Assembly (NCBI GenBank): GCA_963971405.1
Contig: OZ020492.1
Span: forward strand, 21,730,204-21,794,203
Reading direction: 5' to 3'
Length of the DNA stretch: 64,000 bases
From: Psococerastis gibbosa
Taxonomy: Eukaryota > Arthropoda > Insecta > Psocodea > Psocidae
Numbering within the stretch: the stretch's first letter is position 1; each line of letters opens with the position of its first letter. Under the pieces are notes generated by a model. It was given only the letters and a program-made list of their open reading frames with translations. It made no database searches and had not been told where the DNA came from. Both the position numbers and the translations under genes were made by a program. Positions 63,891-64,000 of this stretch are shown here, in pieces.

Positions 63891-64000
63891 ATAACGAGGA
63901 GGTTACCTCATGAACCAAAGTTAATATTTATTATTATATATGGGTAAAACGTAAAACAGCAATTCCACGTAAATCAGAGTCGAATTCTGAGTTTTATGAC
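63891..64000. other. Right edge of window
   Basis: The first ~40 bases are the outer flank of the fold-back repeat; nothing else is recognised. Confidence 0.3.

Overview
This is a stretch of nuclear DNA from an invertebrate animal, most probably an arthropod. It is AT-rich and almost entirely built of transposable elements and their remains. There is no sign of operons, ribosome binding sites or other prokaryotic organisation. The arthropod call rests on the mix of elements (copia with a half-tRNA primer site, Jockey-like LINEs, DINE/HINE-like repeats) and on the one host-gene exon I recognise, the first coding exon of a PTEN orthologue at 52746-52821, whose sequence looks closest to insect PTEN. 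The species cannot be named from the sequence. Boundaries of old repeats are good to about 10-20 bases.

Layout. 0.6-5.2 kb: a complete, apparently young Ty1/copia retrotransposon on the minus strand with identical 257-bp LTRs, a 5-bp target duplication and one open 1298-codon Gag-Pol frame. 7-12 kb: two copies of a dominant ~840-bp repeat (called HINE-like below; at least 12 copies or pieces in the window), a ~600-bp tandem repeat and a LINE tail. 13.4-14.5 kb: a fold-back element carrying two opposed tRNA-like genes, a palindromic MITE flanked by TTAA (family E) and a tRNA-derived SINE. 19.4-23.7 kb: a decayed Jockey-like LINE on the minus strand. 24.5-30.8 kb: a 6.2-kb DNA transposon with imperfect terminal inverted repeats and a two-exon gene for a Mutator-like transposase fused to a YqaJ-type nuclease. 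31.1-32.5 kb: the 5' end of a Jockey-like LINE on the plus strand, which looks like the missing front of the 19.4-23.7 kb copy. 33-44 kb: SINEs, HINE-like copies and unassigned DNA. 44.4-46.0 kb: a LINE remnant with RNase H. 47.8-48.5 kb: a deleted hAT element with target duplication. 49-56 kb: three HINE-like copies, a pogo-like MITE, the PTEN exon and two LINE tails. 57-64 kb: a long fold-back repeat, another HINE-like copy, a hAT-type MITE with perfect 8-bp target duplication, two LINE fragments and a second tRNA fold-back locus.

How the parts relate. The transposon at 24.5-30.8 kb ends with the same kind of terminal sequence (GAGTGTACAG..CCGTAG, next to TTAA) as the non-autonomous family E MITEs at 13.9, 25.3 and 55.8 kb, so it is a candidate autonomous partner for them. 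The Jockey-like LINE seems to have been split by an inversion of about 8.8 kb (23.7-32.5 kb) that carries this transposon inside it. Several reading frames (LINE ORF1, LINE ORF2, the transposase) break exactly at homopolymer runs. G/C runs of 10-20 bases are unusually common here, so these breaks may be true slippage or assembly error.
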